Position numbers and translations under genes: made by a program | Part shown: piece after piece, positions 57,720 to 64,000 of the stretch | Position numbering within the stretch: position 1 is the first letter of the stretch | Layout of the letters: every line of letters starts with the position of its first letter | Notes under the pieces: generated by a model | Database searches by the model: none | What the model was told of the DNA's origin: nothing | The model's input: the letters and a program-made list of their open reading frames with translations, nothing else | DNA from: Arabidopsis thaliana | Taxonomy: Eukaryota; Streptophyta; Magnoliopsida; Brassicales; Brassicaceae | Length of the DNA: 64,000 nucleotides | Reading direction: 5' to 3' | Assembly: GCF_000001735.4 (NCBI RefSeq) | Contig: NC_003075.7 | Coordinates: 13,083,001 to 13,147,000, forward strand

Positions 57720-59269
57720 AACAACAAAGCTTTCAGGGCAACGTTATCCTCAAGCTAACGATACTTGACTCGTTAACTTTGATTCTTTAAGCCTCTTACG
57801 CTATACGAGAAAGATTATTGCAAATTATAGATTCTTATTGGGGTAATTTAAAACAATATATTTATGTTCGTGATTTGTTTTCTTGATTCATGAATTTGTA
57901 ATTGTTATCCAGACCGTTAAGTGTGACTTTGGTGAGAATGATATTAGAATGATTGTTGTGAGTGTGGGTTACATTCGAAGGTCATAGGCTTAGATTTTGC
58001 GGGATGTCGTTAACAGAACTTGAGGTCAACTTTATAGTCGGTAGCCAAGTTCATAAGCAAGTCTTTGCTACTATTATTGTAGAAACCGACATGATTGGTA
58101 CATGACATTGAATGTTAAAATCAAAACCAATCACATATCTCTATTCTCTACCAAACCAAATTGCAACTTATCTCTTGTAAGAAACTTCAATGATTGCAAC
58201 GGGCGAAAATATTGTCTCACTTTTTTATTTTATTTGTGTCGTCCGCAATTAACTTACTCACATAATCGGAATCCAAGTTAGCACTAATACAAAGTATGTC
58301 TTTATGTAGCAATGTTGCATCGTTTTCAAAGAAGTGTTATTCATTGCTTACTTTCGTAATGATGATTTTTTCCCACTCGTTTGTCGTTACTATTTACTAT
58401 CAATGATTTATAAATCATCGTTAATGAAAATTTAGATCTATTTTAGTAATAGATTTGTTTGGTTTAGTACAAGGGATTGTGAAAAAGATAAATTTGATGA
58501 TTAAAGAGGACGCAAAGTTTGGCGAGTCTTTACTCTATATAGAGATAGGGTCTAAGCATTCACATGCACTTATGAACCGTCCAACATCAACGTTAATAAC
58601 GTGTGATTCGTATCAAAGTTTACATATATTTGGCAAACTTTAATTTATTATCTTGAAAACTATATGTTTCATTTTTGCCGTTTTGAGTAAAGAATCGTAC
58701 ACCCATCAATTTTCAGATATATATGAGCCAATCCATAATTAATCTGATTGATTAGAGAGAACGTTATAAACATCTTTAAGATCAACAGTATATTATTGGT
58801 TGACCAAAAAAAAATTATTTTGATGGTGAAAGTCACATAAATCAAGTATAAGTTCTTGTCAAATTTAAAGTAATCTCTACGAATAATAATATTGGATACA
58901 TGAATCATAATTTGTGATGGTATAATATATGGTACCTTTCCCGTGCAAAAGAAATTGAGTCATTGAAGTGTTAAGCAATAGTTTGAAGTTTTTATATTGA
59001 ATATTACAAAGTCAAAAGCCCTTAATTACATCATACACATCAAGTCATGAAATACATATAATATCACACATCAACTTGATCATTCATAAAGTCTTACGTT
59101 CCATCTTCTCTACAGGACAAGAGTCTCCCAAGATATATATACCCACTAATACCCAAATCCATAGACACAATCTCCCTCTATATATCCATTTCTCCAAACG
59201 AAAACAAAAAAAACATTAAGCCAAGAACCGCATATACGAACCAAGAACACATCATCGTTAGTTCTAATT
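57720..59269. other. Intergenic
   Basis: About 1.55 kb of AT-rich DNA holding the GPP1 3' UTR and the promoter of the small DUF688-like gene. The ORFs at 58455-58643 and 58669-58908 have no features. No repeats seen. Confidence 0.45.
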
Positions 59270-59632
59270 ATGAAGAAGGATACATGCAAGGAAGGATCAT
59301 CAATCTCGAGAAACTCATCGGTGGGATACTATGATGAACGGATGCCAGAGGGTGTTCCGTTCGAGTGGGAGATGCAGCCAGGGACTCCCATTAATACTCA
59401 ACCACGGGAGGTTGTTCCTCCATTAAGTCCTCCTCCAGCTATGCTCAGCCTCGGCCTCCCCAAGCCATCCATCTCCATCGAAGAGCCAAAGAACTTTGTG
59501 TTTCCAACGAAGCTGAAGCTGCGGAATTGGAAACATCTTCATTGCAAGAGATATTTTTCTAGATTGACTAACAAAATGGTTTTGTCTTCAATTTGTTTGT
59601 ACCCTGATAAACGCTACATGTGGAAAAAATGA
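59270..59632 (+). CDS. Small DUF688-like protein
   Basis: A single exon of 120 aa. A motif PFEWEMQPGTP lies at about residues 31-41, which is the hallmark of plant DUF688-like proteins and their relatives. It is followed by a Pro-rich stretch (VPPLSPPPAML) and a basic C-terminus (KLRNWKHLHCKRYF). No signal peptide or membrane segment. Biochemical role is unknown. The ATG is supported by a 5' leader just before it (acatcatcgttag). Probably At4g25845. Could be an expressed small protein; splicing is not needed. Confidence 0.7.
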   Translation: MKKDTCKEGSSISRNSSVGYYDERMPEGVPFEWEMQPGTPINTQPREVVPPLSPPPAMLSLGLPKPSISIEEPKNFVFPTKLKLRNWKHLHCKRYFSRLTNKMVLSSICLYPDKRYMWKK

Positions 59633-60858
59633 ATCAAACGTATGGAAATGGGCCGGGGTCGGGCAAGATTTTTTTTATAATAATAACAATTTTTTAAAAA
59701 AGTTGAGGACTTATAGGCCTATTGACAAAGATTTTCTAGTAAAATTTTCTATCATAGGTTTTACCATCTAAACAGCTAGCGTTTGCTTTTATGTTGTTCT
59801 AAATCTGTTAACAGTGTTTTTAAAAAGTAAAAAAAAAATAGTTTATCAGTTAAACAAAGTGAACCAATTTCAAGTTAGCTGCGAATACTACTTAGTAGTA
59901 CTACGATTATTGTTAATATCAGAAATAATTGTTTATCAAATAAAGAATGAAAGTTGTTAAAATCTCTGATCGTGTATTTTTTGTCAACGAAATGTTCGTA
60001 TTAACTGAAACAGAAATGTCAAGTTATACGTCGTCTTCATTAACTCTGTCTCTGACCAATATGTGTCGAAATAATCATGTTCTGATTTGTTTGTCAGAAA
60101 ATCAGCGGATCGGAACCTCTGTCCGGGGGAGAGGCTGCTTGGTTTATTTGATACTTTTATCATTTCCTTAATCATACCCCCTTCATTTTCTGAAACTATT
60201 TTCTTACATTTCTTTTGTTTCATAATTGACTGCAACTCTCCAAGTATTAGTATCAAATGTAAACTTTCATAAAATTAATTTTATTAATCGCTCCAGTACA
60301 CAAAAACCTACTTTTAACGTGAAACAAACATCTTACTTAGTTACCACTACAATCATCTAACTAACCCTATTTACTAGTATTTGTTTTTGTTTTATTCTAC
60401 AAGATTTTGAAAGTTTCTAGACATGACCAAACCGGATTCTAACAAAACCGACTAAACTAAACTCTTAACTCTTAAGTGAACTAAACCGACTAAACTAAAG
60501 TCTTGGACCATTCCCCTAAGTGCAACACAAATCGGCCACGATCTAAGCGAACGATGAGATATTAAATGACGAAAAGATGGACCTAACGACCAACGCCTCC
60601 TCCGAATCAATAGTTAATGCTTACCCAACTCTTTTCCTTATTTTACCATCTCTCTCTGTTTGCATTGTTTATATATAATATGATCGGAGCCAAAAGGTAG
60701 AGAACTATCACTTCGGCTAATTGTGATGAAGAGTGTTTTAAATCATTAGTTTTTGAGGTTTTCAGATTCGTTTCATACATTGAACTCACTGGTTCTTTGT
60801 CAAAAGAAACTATCATAAAAAAGATTCAGAAATAGCGTTTCCTTCAACAGCTTCTCAA
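59633..60858. other. Intergenic and ORP4B leader
   Basis: About 1.2 kb, AT-rich. Short ORFs on both strands at 59947-60272 overlap each other and lack features. The last ~170 bases before 60859 are the ORP4B leader. No repeats or RNA gene recognised. Confidence 0.45.
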
Positions 60859-63654
60859 ATGGTAAGTGGATTATTCTCTATCAAACTTGTAATTACAAAA
60901 AAAAACTTTTAACAACGTTTAATAACTTTCAAAAACTTCACAAATTAATGTTTTAATTTTTTAAAAAACTTCTCAAATGTAAGGGTGAGGCATAGATAGT
61001 TTATACTTGTAATCATAATTTAGTTTTTAACAATTCTAAGTTCTAACTGTTAGAGATTGTACACTCTAATTCTGATTTATCGTAATTTTGATAAATCCTG
61101 AATTCTAACTGTAAAACCCTAATATAGCGGATTTTAGACGTGAGAAATGGTGATTATAAATTGAGTTAGGTTTCAACAAGAAATTAGATGCTTAGTTTTG
61201 ACTTATATATTCAATTATTTTTGTTGTGTATAGGCAGAAGAAGAAATGAGAAAGCACCTTGTGCTGGCCAAACCTTTTTCGTTGGAAGATGAAAAAGATT
61301 CTGAACACACTGCTTCGAATGTCATCCGCAAGATCCTCAGCCTCTTTAAGACCGTACGCCCAGGATCTGATCTCACCAATTTTCAGGTGACTTTTGTTGA
61401 AATAAATCTACTGTTGTGTTAGAACGACTATTTGCGTGTTTTGTTTTTCCTAACCAAACATATTGATTTGAGTTTTTTTTTTTAAAAGACAGAAAAAACA
61501 AACATTAATTTCTTTTGTTATTTTATTTTATTTGTGAAGAACAAAAGATGAAGTTCGTCTTAGGATTTATGATATCAAGTGTTCTTAATATTTTTTAGTA
61601 TGTAAAATTATCAGTGAATTGTGAATATTTTGCATGAAATAGAAACTGATACGATACATATAATTAAGAAGAATCTTACTATATATGATTTATTAGTAAA
61701 AATTCCAACAGTTTATAAAGTTATGCTAGCATGTTGCATAGGTTTCAAAATTCATGTTAACTACCCATAAGATATCAGTTACATGTATTATAGTATTGAT
61801 GTTTTGTATTAATGCTAAAAATATTTGGCTCTTGTGTTTGTTAGTAGCTTAGTATTAATTAGTAGTGTTATCTCCGTAGGTAGGTACACTATACTATGCA
61901 TGAAAGTGAACTGTGAACCCTCCAACTATTACTTCTCTAGATAGAGTATTAAATAACTCGAAAAAACCTTTTTTCATTTTATACAAACACCCATTTATTT
62001 ATATTTTTGAAATCTATGAGAGGTATTAACTACGTACTGTTTAAGTAGTAAAATTAATCATACCATGTGCAACTAAGTTTTTTGGGTAAATTATACACCA
62101 CTTGTAACTTATACAGATGGTATAATCAAACTCTATAAAACAGTTGAACATTTATATTTCGTACAAATCAAGTCATTTTCCAATTAATTTATTTAGATTA
62201 TGATGTTTAGCTTAATTATTTTTCTTCGATCGTAAAGCTGCCACCTCAGCTGAACCTACCAAGATCACAACTCCAATGTTACGGCGAGATGGTCTACAGC
62301 TTCGTCGGTCAGGATCTGCTTGGGGAATGCAGCCGCCGTGATCTTCCCATTGAACGGCTCAAATCAGTGGTGACGTGGAACATCTCCACACTCCGTCCGG
62401 TGGTCTTTGGCATGTCTCCGTACAACTCCGTTCTCGGCGAGACTCACCACGTATCGAACGGTCACATCAACGTCATCGCCGAACAAGTATAATCATTTGT
62501 AATATAATCATTATTTAGTCATTACAACTATAAACGAAACATAGACTGATATATATACATCGTTAACTCTTAGGTAGTGCATCATCCTCCGGTTTCCGCT
62601 CTTCATGCGACTCACGAACAAGAAAATATCGACGTGACATGGTGTCAATATTTCACTCCTAAATTTCGTGGTATGTTTTTTTTTATCATTTTAGTTTTGT
62701 AGTTAAATTGTTCTGCTACATCCCAAATTATCTCAAAACCAAGTCTTTTTGTTGTTGTTGTCAAACCTCAAAACCAAGTCTAGTTTTGAGTAATCCGTCC
62801 AAGAACGAACACCAATTCGAATATGCATCCGGTTTACACTTTCAAACCGAAGCATCTCGTCTTTGTTCAAAGTTCAAACATATCTAATTTCTGCATGTAC
62901 TCATTTAATGGTCCATAAGGTACTCACGTGGACGTTGAGGTAAAGGGTAAAAGGGTAATGAAGCTTCTGAATCATATAGAGACTTATGAGATGGACCAAC
63001 CGAGACTAATAATGAGATTCTTACCGGCGCCGGGAGCTTACTGGGCCGGAAAAGTGAAAATAAAGTGTCCGGAGACTGATCTCGAAGCTGAGTTACATTT
63101 GATCTCCGATTCATTCATTGAAAGATTCAGAGGCAACAACAACAGATCAATAAAAGGAAAGATCTTTGAATCTTCCTCTGGTAATCAGCTCTACAACATT
63201 TTTGGCCATTGGGACAGGTAAAAAACATAGTCGTTATTACAGCTCTTAAAAACCATCATTAGCTTTGAATGATGTGATACGCCTCCCATAAATATGTTTC
63301 AGAACGGTAATGGCGAAAAATATAAAGACTGGTGAGCTCGAGGTCATTTACAATGCCAAGGAGAATATCACAGGACTCAAACCTCCAACAGTCAAGAACC
63401 TGGAGGAGGTAACGGAGAGCGAGTCGACAATGGTGTGGAGTGAAGTAAGTGAAGGAATACTGAAGAAAGATTGGGAAAGAGCAAGAGAAGCTAAGATAGT
63501 TGTGGAGGAGAAGCAGAGAGCGTCTTTAAAACAGAGAGAGGCTTCTGGTGAGTCATGGGTTCCCAAACATTTCTTAGTGGTCAAAGACGGTAAAGACTGG
63601 GATTGTTCACCGCTACAGCCTACGGTTCCTCCGGCGCCACTCGTCATCACATAG
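60859..63654 (+). CDS. ORP4B: Short oxysterol-binding protein-related protein (ORP4B)
   Basis: Six exons: 60859-60861 (ATG only), 61234-61386, 62238-62486, 62574-62670, 62920-63217 and 63303-63654, giving 383 aa. The ORD lipid-binding domain fills almost the whole protein (GEMVYSFVGQDLLGECSRRD, PFSLEDE lid-like N-terminus, MSPYNSVLGETHHVSNGHIN). There is no PH domain or FFAT motif, so it is a soluble short ORP. The family signature EQVSHHPP appears as EQVVHHPPVSA, with Val replacing Ser at residue 137. ORPs move sterols and phosphoinositides between membranes. The last exon holds a charged helix (KKDWERAREAKIVVEEKQRA). Probably At4g25850; intron 1 is 372 bases. Confidence 0.93.
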
Positions 63655-64000
63655 GAGCAAGGACGAATCATTCACCGGTTTCAAGATTCCAAAACTCTAT
63701 GTTGATAATTATAGGTTTTGAAATTATAAATAAATAGAAAAATAGGTTGATACTTGATAATGACATATCCGTCAATAAGTATTAAAGATGAATGATGTTT
63801 TTTGTCAATTCATTTGAGGTTGAATGTGTGAGTGATACGTCAGGCTTTTGAGAAAAAGAGTTCTTAAATACTATATGTCTATATGAGATTTTTCACCTAT
63901 GTAATAACAGAAAATATTTTGTTTTTCCTCTACAAAATTATTTATAATCCATTAAATTTGAAAATGAAGATTCAATCTACTTCTCTGTTATTCGATGGTG
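63655..64000. other. Intergenic at window end
   Basis: 346 bases with the ORP4B 3' UTR and the start of the next intergenic region. AT-rich and without recognisable features. By gene order another ORP4 gene (ORP4A) is expected beyond the edge. Confidence 0.4.

Noticed and set aside
59984-60256. Overlapping short ORFs upstream of ORP4B
   Set aside because: Both strands open by chance in low-complexity DNA; no features.

Overview
This window is plant nuclear DNA. Genes are split by short AT-rich GT-AG introns, intergenic DNA is AT-rich, and the proteins match Brassicaceae families closely. From memory of the gene order, it corresponds to Arabidopsis thaliana chromosome 4, about At4g25650 to At4g25850. 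Locus names come from that recollection, not from a search. The exon coordinates were worked out by joining splice sites by eye, and every joined frame closes.

Left part (1-8900): the N-terminus of a plastid Rieske oxygenase (ACD1-like, minus) is followed by a tandem duplication of about 3.6 kb. Each copy holds a PPPDE/DeSI-type peptidase (plus) converging on a small charged NST1-like protein (minus). Each minus gene has a 5'-leader intron and a conserved 52-codon upstream ORF. Middle-left (11.1-25.8 kb) is a run of minus-strand genes: beta-carotene hydroxylase BCH1, an F-box/kelch protein, plant glutaminyl cyclase QC, an Spb1-type rRNA methyltransferase and ribosomal protein eS10. Between BCH1 and the F-box gene lie two gene relics: a copied piece of QC and a fragment resembling the C-terminus of splicing factor SF3A1.

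Centre (27.6-40.3 kb): ABCG4 half-transporter (minus), GDU2 (plus), an alpha/beta hydrolase with a probable GC-AG intron (minus), and two tail-to-tail CAP/PR-1-like secreted proteins. A Helitron-like relic lies at about 40.87-41.3 kb. Right part (42.2-63.7 kb), all plus strand: a CBP60 calmodulin-binding factor, tandem XTH23 and XTH14, a CASP-like membrane protein, a BCS1-like AAA-ATPase, the HAD phosphatase GPP1, a small DUF688-like protein and the oxysterol-binding protein ORP4B.

The genes do not form one pathway. This is an ordinary gene-dense plant segment with local duplications: PPPDE/NST1-like, the CAP pair, the XTH pair and the QC fragment. I found no operon, CRISPR array, tRNA or rRNA gene, and no convincing new multi-gene system. 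The most interesting items are the paired peptide uORFs in the duplicated module, the two pseudogene relics, the GC-AG intron, two genes whose first coding exon is only ATG, and the altered sterol-binding signature in ORP4B.
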